This document shows, one piece after another, positions 16,861 through 24,591 of a DNA stretch of 64,000 bases. The stretch spans positions 62,001-126,000 of the forward strand of contig CAYHEC010000006.1 of the NCBI GenBank assembly GCA_964355675.1, read 5' to 3'. The notes under the pieces are model-generated. The model worked only from the letters and a program-made list of their open reading frames with translations. It searched no databases and was not told the origin of the DNA. Position numbers and translations under genes: made by a program. Within the stretch, counting starts at the first letter, position 1. Every line of letters begins with the position of its first letter. This stretch comes from CAMBDS01 sp964355675. Its GTDB lineage: Bacteria > Electryoneota > AABM5-125-24 > Hatepunaeales > Hatepunaeaceae.

Positions 16861-17228
16861 CTGGAAACGTCTTCTTGCTCAATCTGGGGGATTGAATAAC
16901 CTGTCCATGAAGATTTTCTTCGCTTTCCAAGGATAAATCCCCCCCGAAGTACATGTCCATCCTTGCGAATTAGATAAATACGTGCGTTTTCGTCGAGTAA
17001 ACGCTTCAGCTCGAGTTCAATCTCACTGACACTAAAATCGGTCTGGAAAGTAGCCACACTCGTTCCGCACTCCCGAGCACCTATTGAATCTAACCACTCG
17101 TACAAGAGGTCATAGTTCCCTCGGAGACCCAAGTCGTACGATAGCCAATAGCGCTGTTTTGATCGGCCTACTGAACCATTACCCCCCGCTATGGGCTCGT
17201 TCTTTTTGGCTGAATGTAGTTTTGTCAT
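16857..17228 (-). CDS. Cas2/VapD-like ferredoxin-fold protein
   Basis: 123 residues. After a basic, disordered start, residues about 26-100 follow the Cas2/VapD/SinR pattern: a first strand ending in Tyr-Asp ('RYWLSYDLGLRGNYD'), helix 'LLYEWLDSIGA', a 'SVATFQTD' strand, the helix 'SEIELELKRLLDEN' and a final strand 'ARIYLIRKDG'. There is a basic tail ('GKRRKSSWTGY'). Such folds include CRISPR adaptation proteins, VapD endoribonucleases and toxin-antitoxin partners. No cas1 or CRISPR array is present. It overlaps the PIN gene by four bases, so the two form one coupled unit. The fold is assigned by pattern only. Confidence 0.65.
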   Translation of the reverse strand: MTKLHSAKKNEPIAGGNGSVGRSKQRYWLSYDLGLRGNYDLLYEWLDSIGARECGTSVATFQTDFSVSEIELELKRLLDENARIYLIRKDGHVLRGGFILGKRRKSSWTGYSIPQIEQEDVSS

Positions 17229-17257
17229 TTAATATCCTAAGTAACTAATTTAACTAT

Positions 17258-18142
17258 TTAATGACTCGGCTTCATCGTCATCCCCGTGAACAACGCCGTC
17301 AACATCGTGAACACAAACGCCTGCAAGTGCCCGATGAAGACCTCCATGAGTGAAATAAACACCACTCCCGCCAAAGGCAGAGGCGCGATCAGCCAGCTCT
17401 TTGCCATGAAAATCAGTCCAAGGAACGCCAGAATAACCGCATGTCCCGCAACCATATTCGCAAAGAGCCTGATGCAAAGCGCGAACGGCTTGGCAAACAT
17501 TCCCACTAACTCGACCGGGATCATGATTGGGATAACAAAAGTCGGCAACCCTGAAGGCAGTAGTGCCTTGAAGTGATGCCCGAAGCCGTTCTTGGCGATA
17601 CCCATCCCCTGAATAACTAAGAATGAAATAATCGCTAGCCCCGCCGTCACATTAACGTTCCCCGTCGCCGTCCCACCCCACGGAACCATGCCGAACAAAT
17701 TCATCGCAAGGATAAAAAAGAAAACTGTCAGGAAAAATGGCAGAAGTCTCCGCCCGTCCTGTTCGCCCATGATCGGATAGACGATCTCGTCGCGCACAAA
17801 CAAAATATAGATTTCTAACAGATGCGCGAACTTCGACTTGAGCAGTTTCCCTCCCCGGAAGGCAAGCGTCAGGCAGAGCGTCAAAATGATACCCGCCAGC
17901 CACATCATAATGACGGGCTTAGTGATCGAAAGGTCGATGCCAAACAGCTCAAAGTGAAGCCTCTCAAGGCTAAAAACCTTATAGAAAAACTCGACCTCGT
18001 GCATTTCGGTCAGATGGCCGACGATATCGAGCATTCCCCCCGAAGCTCCGTGAGCGCCCTCTGCGACAGCTTCACCATGCGCCGCGCCGTGCTCAGTGAC
18101 GGCGAAAAGCGCGCTTGTTGCGAATTTGGTTAGTTCGATCAT
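17258..18142 (-). CDS. atpB: F0 ATP synthase a subunit
   Basis: 294 residues with five or six membrane helices. It forms the proton half-channels facing the c ring. The essential arginine is Arg225 in 'PFALCIRLFANMVAGH', and the last helix pair 'LMEVFIGHLQAFVFTMLTAL' is intact. A periplasmic N-terminal segment rich in His, Gly and Ala (residues 17-46) is long, as in other FCB bacteria. It is separated from atpE by cargo genes. Confidence 0.96.
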   Translation of the reverse strand: MIELTKFATSALFAVTEHGAAHGEAVAEGAHGASGGMLDIVGHLTEMHEVEFFYKVFSLERLHFELFGIDLSITKPVIMMWLAGIILTLCLTLAFRGGKLLKSKFAHLLEIYILFVRDEIVYPIMGEQDGRRLLPFFLTVFFFILAMNLFGMVPWGGTATGNVNVTAGLAIISFLVIQGMGIAKNGFGHHFKALLPSGLPTFVIPIMIPVELVGMFAKPFALCIRLFANMVAGHAVILAFLGLIFMAKSWLIAPLPLAGVVFISLMEVFIGHLQAFVFTMLTALFTGMTMKPSH

Positions 18143-18194
18143 GCTCTCTAATTACTCAAGCCGTCAAACCTCTGAGGTTGATGGCAAATGTCCA

Positions 18195-18218
18195 CAGTCG
18201 GCCCGCCGTGGCCGACTG
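18195..18218. repeat. 24-base palindromic repeat (9+6+9) between atpI and atpB
   Basis: CAGTCGGCC, six loop bases, GGCCGACTG: a perfect 9-bp stem with a 6-base loop. It has the same geometry as elements at 28857, 43751, 46694 and 63594, and inside the coding regions at 32843, 32876, 43919 and 43952. Confidence 0.85.
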
Positions 18219-18262
18219 GTAAATCCAATACTGCCAAGCGCGGCAGATCGGCTAGTGGAAAA

Positions 18263-18649
18263 TCAATCCTTTTTCTGCCCGGCAAAATATAACGATTCGA
18301 TAATTTGAAATGCAACGAGAAAACTGAGACAGGCCACCGAAAAATCAATTATCGGAAATCCTGCCCGTTTAATGCCCCACCAGATCCCTGCGAACAAAAC
18401 CAATAATTTGAAAAAAAAACCGCCGACAAATGTTCCCAGTACCTCGTTCGGGTTGCCCTGGCCCATTGCTTTTTTCAACATCACAAATATCGGGACAAAA
18501 ACTGCGAACGCCAACAGGATACCTGTTACCTTCGCTTCACTGACCCCCGGAACTCCCGCCAGTCCTGTCACTATCGATGCTATGATCATCAGCCCGATTG
18601 TCGCCGGTAGCGCTATCCCCCTCGGCTTTTTCTCGCTCGCGTTGTTCAC
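18263..18649 (-). CDS. atpI: ATP synthase-associated membrane protein (AtpI-like)
   Basis: 128 residues with four predicted membrane helices ('IALPATIGLMIIASIVTGLA', 'VTGILLAFAVFVPIFVMLKK', 'LGTFVGGFFFKLLVLFAGIW', 'FSVACLSFLVAFQIIESLYF'). Proteins of this kind lie before atpB and are linked to c-ring assembly or Mg2+ supply. The start is GTG 18649 with AGGA upstream. That places its first 113 bases inside the atpZ gene in another frame. An internal Met at codon 21 would still overlap by 53 bases and would cut the first helix. Confidence 0.8.
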   Translation of the reverse strand: MNNASEKKPRGIALPATIGLMIIASIVTGLAGVPGVSEAKVTGILLAFAVFVPIFVMLKKAMGQGNPNEVLGTFVGGFFFKLLVLFAGIWWGIKRAGFPIIDFSVACLSFLVAFQIIESLYFAGQKKD

Positions 18650-18884
18650 TGATTTCCTGGATGTTGTTCATTGTAAGAACAAGGTTGATGAATCCGCCAG
18701 TCGCGCCAATGAAAGCGCCACCGATGGCAAGCCAAGGGCTCGTTCCCAAGGCTCCATCGATCCAATATCCGAGGAAAAATAATCCTAATACCGACCCGGC
18801 AAGAGTAATTCCGAGGTAGGTATAAGCGCCAGCTCCGCTGATATTCCCTAAGATTGGAATCCGTTTAACGTTCGTCCTGGTCAA
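18537..18884 (-). CDS. atpZ: AtpZ-like ATP synthase accessory membrane protein
   Basis: 115 residues. Two membrane helices ('YTYLGITLAGSVLGLFFLGY' and 'WLAIGGAFIGATGGFINLVL') match the AtpZ/ATPase_gene1 family found at the head of atp operons. The last 38 or so residues are hydrophilic and are encoded by DNA that also codes the start of AtpI. The start is TTG 18884, overlapping the bactofilin gene by 20 bases; AGGTGAT lies upstream of the TTG. Confidence 0.82.
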   Translation of the reverse strand: MTRTNVKRIPILGNISGAGAYTYLGITLAGSVLGLFFLGYWIDGALGTSPWLAIGGAFIGATGGFINLVLTMNNIQEISEQREREKAEGDSATGDNRADDHSIDSDRTGGSSGGQ

Positions 18885-19269
18885 GGTTGATCACCTTTGG
18901 AGGATGCGGCTGATGCTTGGTTTCACCCATCTCGGACATACCGTTGAAGATAGCCCCTTCCTCAACTACAAGCCTGACAGTTCTGAGATCACCGGTAAGA
19001 ACGGCTGTCTCTTCAAGGATAACTTTTCCTTGACAAATAACCCTGCCCGTTACTTTACCGCCGATTATCACATCAGCGGCAGTTATATCGCCCTCAACTC
19101 CGCCGTTTGGACCAATCGTAACTGTTTCGGTGGAATTCAGCTCACCCCGCATGGTTCCATCGATACGCACCGAATTGCGAACTGTCAAGCGTCCGTCTAA
19201 GCTGGCATCCTGACCTATCAAGGTGGATAACTCGCCGGAACTATAACGACTTCCTGAAGCTTTTGCCAA
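18865..19269 (-). CDS. Bactofilin (polymer-forming cytoskeletal protein)
   Basis: 134 residues; a short N-terminal tail, then a beta-helical bactofilin core with hydrophobic and glycine periodicity ('LIGQDASLDGRLTVRNSVRI', 'GPNGGVEGDITAADVIIGGK', 'VICQGKVILEETAVLTGDLR'), then a short Pro/His tail. Bactofilins assemble into membrane-associated filaments and often sit next to M23 peptidases that shape the wall; here an M23 gene is upstream on the same strand (19680-20483), separated by repeats. The start is TTG 19269. Bactofilin before atpZ is a known gene order in FCB bacteria. Confidence 0.92.
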   Translation of the reverse strand: MAKASGSRYSSGELSTLIGQDASLDGRLTVRNSVRIDGTMRGELNSTETVTIGPNGGVEGDITAADVIIGGKVTGRVICQGKVILEETAVLTGDLRTVRLVVEEGAIFNGMSEMGETKHQPHPPKVINLDQDER

Positions 19270-19306
19270 AATTTATCCTACCGCCTTTCGAACAATTTAT
19301 TGTGTC

Positions 19307-19508
19307 CTTGGAGGGTGGACTTTCAGAGTTTGTTGATTTATTCGTTCGAGTAGAGATTTGACCCTCTTGGAGGGGGGGGCTTCAGCCCCCCCTAAAGGAC
19401 AATCAAGCACAAACAAGGGCGGGCTGAAGCCCCCCCTCCAAGAGAATCTTGTCCGAATTGGCGTCTCAAGCGAATAAATCAACGAACTCTTTCAGTCCGC
19501 CCTCCAAG
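19307..19508. mobile_element. About 200-bp nested foldback element, copy 1
   Basis: Terminal inverted repeats start CTTGGAGGG(T/C)GGACTTTCAG and include TTGATTTATTCG. Inside them a second inverted repeat (GAGGGGGGGCTTCAGCCCCC on each side, itself palindromic) surrounds a unique centre containing GGACAATCAAGCACAAAC. The reverse complement of 51808-52007 matches it almost base for base. It carries no coding capacity, so it is MITE-like. Confidence 0.88.
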
Positions 19509-19601
19509 TGTTCTCATTACCGCGCCCGCCCGGAAAGGCTGACGATTATACTGATGAATAAAACCAACAATCCGCCCGAGAGCAATACAGGCTCCCATAT
19601 T

Positions 19602-19678
19602 AGGAGGACGGATCTCCGTATCCGTCCATCAGATGAAGTTGGTACCCGCAATGGACGGATGCGGAGATCCGTCTTCCT
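19602..19678. repeat. Inverted repeat abutting the M23 gene stop
   Basis: Arms 19602-19629 and 19651-19678 match at about 26 of 28 bases (GACGGATCTCCG core, ATCCGTCCAT inner end). The right arm ends two bases before the stop codon of the M23 peptidase gene. It could act as a transcript 3'-end structure for that gene. Confidence 0.75.
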
Positions 19679-19679
19679 G

Positions 19680-20483
19680 CTACTTCATCTGCAACAACTT
19701 CAACGGATCGATTGGAATACCGTCCTTCCATATCTCAAAATGCAGATGTGGGGCACTTGAATGCCCTGTAGAACCGAGAAGCGCAATCGGCTCGCCTCGC
19801 TTCACTTCTTCTGCCAATCTACGCAGATTTTGGCGATTATGACCATAAAAAGTTACATAACCATCTCTGTGAACAAGGATCAGGCAATTGCCAAAAAAAG
19901 AGGTCCACCCTTCGAAGATCACATTGCCCGACGCCGCGGCTACCACGGGAGTACCATCTTTGCCAGCGATATCTATACCGAGGTGACTTCGCTCCGGAAA
20001 TAGCGGATCCTCTAAGAAACGCTGTGATAGAAAACCTCTAACCGGAGACAGAGTCGGCAAACCTTGTTGCAAAAATTGGGCTGGCGAATGCAGTCTATCT
20101 CTTAAAAGAGCAACAGCTTCTTCTGATAGCCCGTTGATTCCTCCCCCCGACGTCAACTCGAACAGCGAATCTGGTATCGGTCTATGCTTTTCTTGGTAAG
20201 AACGAAATAAATTGACAAGAATAGACCGACTCTCAGCTATTTCACGAGTAACCCGTAATACTCGTCGGTTTTCCTCGGTTAGACGTTCATTTTCTGTGGC
20301 AAGACGGTTCCAATCAAGGGCTTTCAGGGCGAAACGCGAATAACTGAAAATCGCCGCAATTACAGCCACTACAAGTATTAAAAGGACCCAAGCGGCAAAC
20401 TTGAGCACAAATAGCGGAAGATTGAGACGCCTCGATTGCCCCCCCTCATCTGGAACGATAAGGACATTCATCCGCTTGATCAT
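19680..20483 (-). CDS. Membrane-anchored M23 (LytM-type) peptidase
   Basis: 267 residues. A short cytoplasmic start, one membrane helix ('FAAWVLLILVVAVIAAIFSY'), a coiled coil ('LATENERLTEENRRVLRVTR'), then a C-terminal zinc peptidase domain. Zinc ligands are His167 and Asp171 ('SHLGIDIAG') and His248 ('PHLHFEIW', with His246 catalytic); His215 ('YGHN') is also conserved. All are present, so an active peptidoglycan endopeptidase is likely. It overlaps its upstream paralog by ATGA. Together with bactofilin it suggests a cell-shape module. Confidence 0.92.
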   Translation of the reverse strand: MIKRMNVLIVPDEGGQSRRLNLPLFVLKFAAWVLLILVVAVIAAIFSYSRFALKALDWNRLATENERLTEENRRVLRVTREIAESRSILVNLFRSYQEKHRPIPDSLFELTSGGGINGLSEEAVALLRDRLHSPAQFLQQGLPTLSPVRGFLSQRFLEDPLFPERSHLGIDIAGKDGTPVVAAASGNVIFEGWTSFFGNCLILVHRDGYVTFYGHNRQNLRRLAEEVKRGEPIALLGSTGHSSAPHLHFEIWKDGIPIDPLKLLQMK

Positions 20484-20857
20484 AAGGAATCCCGCATGCT
20501 CTGTTCGCTCAGATCAAGTTTTCCACCCAAAGACCGAACAATCCGCTCCAATGATTGGCGACTCTGGTCCACATCTTTGGCAAGACGAGAGACCCGTTGA
20601 TTTTCAACCGTGAGTCGTGCATTTTCAGAGAGCAGATCATCCCTCTCCAACGCCTTGCGAAGTAGTGATGTGTAGCTGACTCCAGCAAATATTACGGCGA
20701 GAATGAAAAGCAAAGCGCCGATGGCTACCAGCTTAAGCCACAAAACCCGAATTCGGTAACGATAGGGCGTACTTCCCTCTGGTATAATCAAAACGCTCAG
20801 CCATTCAGGTGATTTACGCTGATTCTTTGACGCGGATCTTTGCAGGGGAGTGTTCAT
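20480..20857 (-). CDS. Membrane coiled-coil protein, paralog of the M23 N-terminus
   Basis: 125 residues. The layout repeats the first 95 residues of the next gene: 'LSVLIIPEGS' against 'MNVLIVPDEGG', a membrane helix ('LVAIGALLFILAVIFAGVSY'), then a coiled coil 'LLSENARLTVENQRVSRLAK' against 'LATENERLTEENRRVLRVTR'. No peptidase domain follows. It overlaps the M23 gene by ATGA. It probably forms a heteromeric coiled coil with, and positions or restrains, the peptidase. Confidence 0.82.
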   Translation of the reverse strand: MNTPLQRSASKNQRKSPEWLSVLIIPEGSTPYRYRIRVLWLKLVAIGALLFILAVIFAGVSYTSLLRKALERDDLLSENARLTVENQRVSRLAKDVDQSRQSLERIVRSLGGKLDLSEQSMRDSL

Positions 20858-20893
20858 AATAAGATAGTGATGCTCAATTTACGAACTGATGTT

Positions 20894-21862
20894 TTACAAA
20901 TCAACTTTCTTGCCACTATTTTCACACTTTCGGGAAAGCTCCGCTAATACAATTGCCGCAGAAGCAGAGATATTCAACGATCCGATCCGGCCAATTTGAG
21001 GTATCTTTATCAAGTGATCACACAAATCTCGCGTCAATCTCGCCAGCCCATTTCCCTCCGAACCAAATACGACGCAAACTCGTTCGCTGAACTCTTCTTC
21101 CCAAAGAGATGACTTGGCATCCGGATCCAAACCATATATCCAAAAACCAGCCTCTTTCAACTTCCTGATTGCGTTGGCAAGGTTTCCAGCCTGAACCGTT
21201 GGAATCCTTAGGGCCGCGCCAGCTGACGTCTTGATAGCCGCTGGAGTCATTCCGGCCGCTCGTCTTTCGGGAATAATTACTCCTTTCGCACCAAAAACTT
21301 CCGCCGAACGTATAACCGCCCCCAGATTGTGCGGATCCATTACGCCATCAAGCATGACCAACAAGCTGGGACCACCATTAGAAATCAAATCATCAAATTC
21401 AACCGGTGGACCTGGGTAGAAAGCCGCCGCGGCGCCTTGATGAATCTCGTCAGGGAAAAGATTGTCGAATTCCCTCCTCTCCGCAAGCCTGATCGGTACA
21501 CCTCTGGCTTCGGATAGTTCGAGTATCTCATCGAATGTATTTCCCTCCCCGCCTCTGAGAATCAAAATTTCTTGAGTTTTAAGGTCGCTCCTTAAAAGCT
21601 CAATCACCTCTCGTCGGCCAAACAACCAGTTTCGCTGACTCGGATTGGATCGCTCGTGACCCGTATAGGATTTGGGTTCGGAGTAACTTGCAACTCGTTG
21701 TCGATGCCCATCAGGCCGAGGACCCCGGTCTGCTTCCTGATTACCACGATTATCAAATCGAACTCGAGGCTCGCTGGCAAATCTCTTTGTTTTTGAGCTT
21801 TGGCCACCCCCACCAGGTTTATCGATGCGATACTTTGATTTTTCTTTTACGGGCGCTTTCAA
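20894..21862 (-). CDS. rlmB: SpoU/TrmH-family 23S rRNA 2'-O-methyltransferase
   Basis: 322 residues. After about 80 basic, disordered residues comes an RNA-substrate domain ('NWLFGRREVIELLRSDLKTQ') and the knotted SpoU methylase. The three motifs are present: 'DPHNLGAVIRSAEVFGAKGV', 'VVFGSEGNGLARLTRDLCD' and 'IPQIGRIGSLNISASAAIVL'. It modifies a guanosine of 23S rRNA in the RlmB branch; the branch is inferred from length and domain order. The start is TTG 21862, four bases from a 206-bp repeat copy that replaces the normal upstream region. Confidence 0.88.
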   Translation of the reverse strand: MKAPVKEKSKYRIDKPGGGGQSSKTKRFASEPRVRFDNRGNQEADRGPRPDGHRQRVASYSEPKSYTGHERSNPSQRNWLFGRREVIELLRSDLKTQEILILRGGEGNTFDEILELSEARGVPIRLAERREFDNLFPDEIHQGAAAAFYPGPPVEFDDLISNGGPSLLVMLDGVMDPHNLGAVIRSAEVFGAKGVIIPERRAAGMTPAAIKTSAGAALRIPTVQAGNLANAIRKLKEAGFWIYGLDPDAKSSLWEEEFSERVCVVFGSEGNGLARLTRDLCDHLIKIPQIGRIGSLNISASAAIVLAELSRKCENSGKKVDL

Positions 21863-21865
21863 ATA

Positions 21866-22072
21866 GCTAAAGTTCCTCTGAAACTATACCGATACAATAG
21901 ATGAAGACTTTCGTTCCAGACTCCCCTTGCAAGCCGTCCGGTTAACGTTCGCTTCAGACCTTTACCTTCCGCACTTAATCAAACTCTCCGATTCCCTTGC
22001 ATCCCTCCGGCCCACGCGCACTAAATATTACTTCCACGCTAAATCCGACGACGGTCGGATTTGGTGTTTTTG
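21866..22072. repeat. 206-bp direct repeat, copy 1
   Basis: Starts GCTAAAGTTCCTCTGAAAC and ends with a hairpin (AAATCCGAC/GTCGGATTT) followed by TTTTT on the plus strand. About nine of ten bases match copy 2 at 22210-22415. No open frame is shared. Within it, CCTTGCA...CCGG motifs occur twice, so it may itself be an old duplication. Confidence 0.85.
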
Positions 22073-22112
22073 ATGGGGTCGGACAGTATCGCATCATCAG
22101 GTAATATTAAGA

Positions 22113-22145
22113 CTTGGAGAGCGGCTTTTCAAGCCGCTCTCCAAG
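22113..22145. repeat. 33-bp perfect palindrome
   Basis: CTTGGAGAGCGGCTT, three bases, then its exact complement. A longer relative with two such palindromes as arms is at 55317-55403. The CTTGGAG...CTCCAAG ends are shared with the 200-bp element. Confidence 0.85.
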
Positions 22146-22209
22146 TGCAACTATTTTATGCTACCCTAACAGTGCGAATGTAGAATTCTTTCAGAAAAAG
22201 AGTAGAAAA

Positions 22210-22415
22210 GCTAAAGTTCCTCTGAAACTATACCGATACAATAGATGAAGACTTTCGTTCCAGACACCCCTTGCAAATCGTCCGGTTAACGTTCGCTTCA
22301 AACTACTACTTCCGCATCTGATTAAACTCACCGAACCCCTTGCATCCCTCCGGCCCACGCGCACTAAATATTACTTCCGCACCAAATCCGACGACGGTCG
22401 GATTTGGTGTTTTTG
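22210..22415. repeat. 206-bp direct repeat, copy 2, ending in terminator-like hairpin
   Basis: The end hairpin is stronger than in copy 1: CACCAAATCCGAC pairs perfectly with GTCGGATTTGGTG over 13 bp around a 4-base loop and is followed by TTTTT on the plus strand. This fits an intrinsic terminator for a plus-strand small RNA, or a structure 3' of ugd on the minus strand. Together with copy 1 and 22113-22145 it fills the 582-base gene-free stretch 21863-22444. Confidence 0.8.
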
Positions 22416-22444
22416 GCGCAACAGTAGTCTTTCCAAACTATTGA

Positions 22445-23746
22445 TTACCCGTTTCCAACACCGAAGTATTCGAATCCGAGTTCTCGAGCATGTCCCGGAT
22501 TGAACAAGTTTCGTCCATCGAATATGACTGGATTCTTCAACAGAGTCTTAATACGCAAAAAATCGGGATGGCGGAATTCGTTCCACTCTGTGGCAATGAT
22601 CAACGCACTTGCACCTTGAAGCGCTCCATATCCGTCGTTGGCATAGTCGATCTTGTTACCGTACTCTCGTTTTGCTCCCGCCATTGCCTGTGGATCATAA
22701 ACGGTTATTGATGCTCCCGCAACAAGAAGCGCATCGATCAATGCAATAGCCGGGGACTCGCGCGTATCGTCTGTATTTGCCTTAAATGCTATCCCCCATA
22801 CCGCGAAGCGATGTCCCGATAAGTTCTCTCCGAACCGGAGCTGAATTTTCTCAGGGAGCAACTGCTTCTGGCGGTGGTTTGCTTCAATCGCCGCCATTAT
22901 AACTTTTAATTCCACTCCAAATTCTTGGCCAGTAAATACCAATGCTTGGAGATCCTTCGGAAAACACGACCCCCCAAATCCCAACCCCGGAAAAAGGAAG
23001 TGCTTGCCAATCCTTATATCACTGCCGATTCCTGCTCGGACTTCGTTGACGTCTGCGCCAACCTTTTCACATAGCAGGGAAATTTCATTAATGAACGATA
23101 TTTTTGTCGCCAATAAGGAATTAGCGGCGTACTTCGTCAATTCAGCGGATTCTATTCGCATAGTAATAACAGGATTGCCCGTTCTTACGAATGGCGAATA
23201 AAGATCCTCGATAATGGCCGCCGCACGAGGACTGTTTGCCCCGATTATTACTCGATCTGGTCTCAAGAAGTCATCGACTGCATCTCCCTCCTTAAGAAAC
23301 TCCGGATTGGAGACTACATCGAACGGAAAATTGGTCAACGAAGCGATTTCCGCTTGAACTTTGGCGGCTGTACCGACGGGAACCGTTGATTTATCAACAA
23401 TAACCTTGTATCCGTTGATTGCCGGAGCAACCTGACGTGCGGCTTCAAGTACATGCCTCAAATCCGCTGATCCATTTTCATCTTGAGGTGTTGGAACTGC
23501 CAGAAAGATAATATCGCTTTTTTCGACTGCGGTTTTAGTATCCTCGGTAAAAGTAAGGCGTCCCTGTTTGACATTCCTTTCCACCAGAGCATCCAAACCC
23601 GGTTCAAAAATAGGAATTTGACCGCTTATCAGGGCGTTCACCCTGCTTGAGTCCTTATCCACACAGATAACGTCATTGCCCGTCTCGGCAAAACATGCTC
23701 CGGCAACAAGACCCACGTAACCTGTTCCAATTACTGCAATTTTCAA
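22445..23746 (-). CDS. ugd: UDP-glucose 6-dehydrogenase
   Basis: 433 residues, normal length. It oxidises UDP-glucose to UDP-glucuronate with NAD for surface polysaccharides. The Rossmann motif GTGYVGLVAG is at residues 7-16; the catalytic cysteine is Cys261 in 'LGFGGSCFPKDLQAL'; 'NPEFLKEGDAVDDF' and the C-terminal 'WGIAFKANTDDTRESPA' are also standard. The start is TTG 23746 with AGGGTCATC upstream. A sugar nucleotidyltransferase and an EamA protein precede it on the same strand. Confidence 0.96.
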   Translation of the reverse strand: MKIAVIGTGYVGLVAGACFAETGNDVICVDKDSSRVNALISGQIPIFEPGLDALVERNVKQGRLTFTEDTKTAVEKSDIIFLAVPTPQDENGSADLRHVLEAARQVAPAINGYKVIVDKSTVPVGTAAKVQAEIASLTNFPFDVVSNPEFLKEGDAVDDFLRPDRVIIGANSPRAAAIIEDLYSPFVRTGNPVITMRIESAELTKYAANSLLATKISFINEISLLCEKVGADVNEVRAGIGSDIRIGKHFLFPGLGFGGSCFPKDLQALVFTGQEFGVELKVIMAAIEANHRQKQLLPEKIQLRFGENLSGHRFAVWGIAFKANTDDTRESPAIALIDALLVAGASITVYDPQAMAGAKREYGNKIDYANDGYGALQGASALIIATEWNEFRHPDFLRIKTLLKNPVIFDGRNLFNPGHARELGFEYFGVGNG

Positions 23747-23844
23747 TTGATGACCCTGAGTATATTATGATAATTTGCTAAATACTGGCAGACGAGAGCG
23801 TCTGCCAGCGGAAATACTCGAATAATTCAAAGAACGCGATTGTC

Positions 23845-24561
23845 TTAAATTGTTGACCGGCTGACTAAATCATCAGCATGACGCAGTGATTCTATAGTTC
23901 CGGCGTCTGTCCACCAGCCCTGAAATTTGCCCCAGCTCATGCTCCCAAGTCGGATATATTCGTTGTTAACGTCCGTAATTTCAAGCTCTCCCCTGCCCGA
24001 TGGTTTTAATGTCCGAATAATATCGAATACAACGCTGTCATATAAGTAGATACCAGTCACCGCCCATTTTGATTTGGGGTACTTCGGTTTTTCCTCGATA
24101 GACCGAACCCGGTCACCATCAAGAATTGCTACGCCAAACCTTTCAGGATCAGAAACTTCTTTCAAGATGATTTTTGCCCCGGTACTTTGTGTCTGGTACT
24201 CTTCAACGAAATTCTTCAGCGAATCTTCAAATATATTATCACCAAGTATAACTGCCATAGAATCGCCATGAACAAAGTTTTCAGCCAGACCGAGCGCTTG
24301 CGCGATGCCTCCTGCCTGATCTTGAACCTTATAAGTGAATCGGCAATTGAAATCGGTTCCCGACCCAAGTAATCCGACCACATGTCCCATGTGTTCGATT
24401 CCGGTCACGATCAAAATCTCATCGATACCGACCTCAAGCAATTTGAATATCGGATGATAGATCATCGGCTTACCACCAACTGGTAAAAGGTGCTTATTAG
24501 TAACCTTGGTCAGAGGCAGAAGCCGGCTTCCTGTTCCGCCCGCGAGTACAATTCCCTTCAT
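23845..24561 (-). CDS. Glucose-1-phosphate thymidylyltransferase-like nucleotidyltransferase
   Basis: 238 residues. The nucleotide-binding signature 'MKGIVLAGGTGSRLLPLTKV' followed by 'TNKHLLPVGGKPMIYHPI' is that of RmlA-type enzymes, which make dTDP-glucose from glucose-1-phosphate and dTTP. 'SMAVILGDNIFED' (metal Asp) and 'IEEKPKYPKSKWAVTGIYLY' are also present. It is shorter than RfbA (about 290 residues) and matches the short archaeal/bacterial class, so the exact nucleotide and sugar are uncertain. Confidence 0.9.
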   Translation of the reverse strand: MKGIVLAGGTGSRLLPLTKVTNKHLLPVGGKPMIYHPIFKLLEVGIDEILIVTGIEHMGHVVGLLGSGTDFNCRFTYKVQDQAGGIAQALGLAENFVHGDSMAVILGDNIFEDSLKNFVEEYQTQSTGAKIILKEVSDPERFGVAILDGDRVRSIEEKPKYPKSKWAVTGIYLYDSVVFDIIRTLKPSGRGELEITDVNNEYIRLGSMSWGKFQGWWTDAGTIESLRHADDLVSRSTI

Positions 24562-24591
24562 GAACTATTCCTTTTTAGAATATAAGTGATC

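Noticed and set aside
16857..17228. A true CRISPR Cas2
   Set aside because: No cas1, array or other cas gene; the protein has a longer basic C-terminus and is coupled to a PIN gene, so only the fold resemblance is kept.
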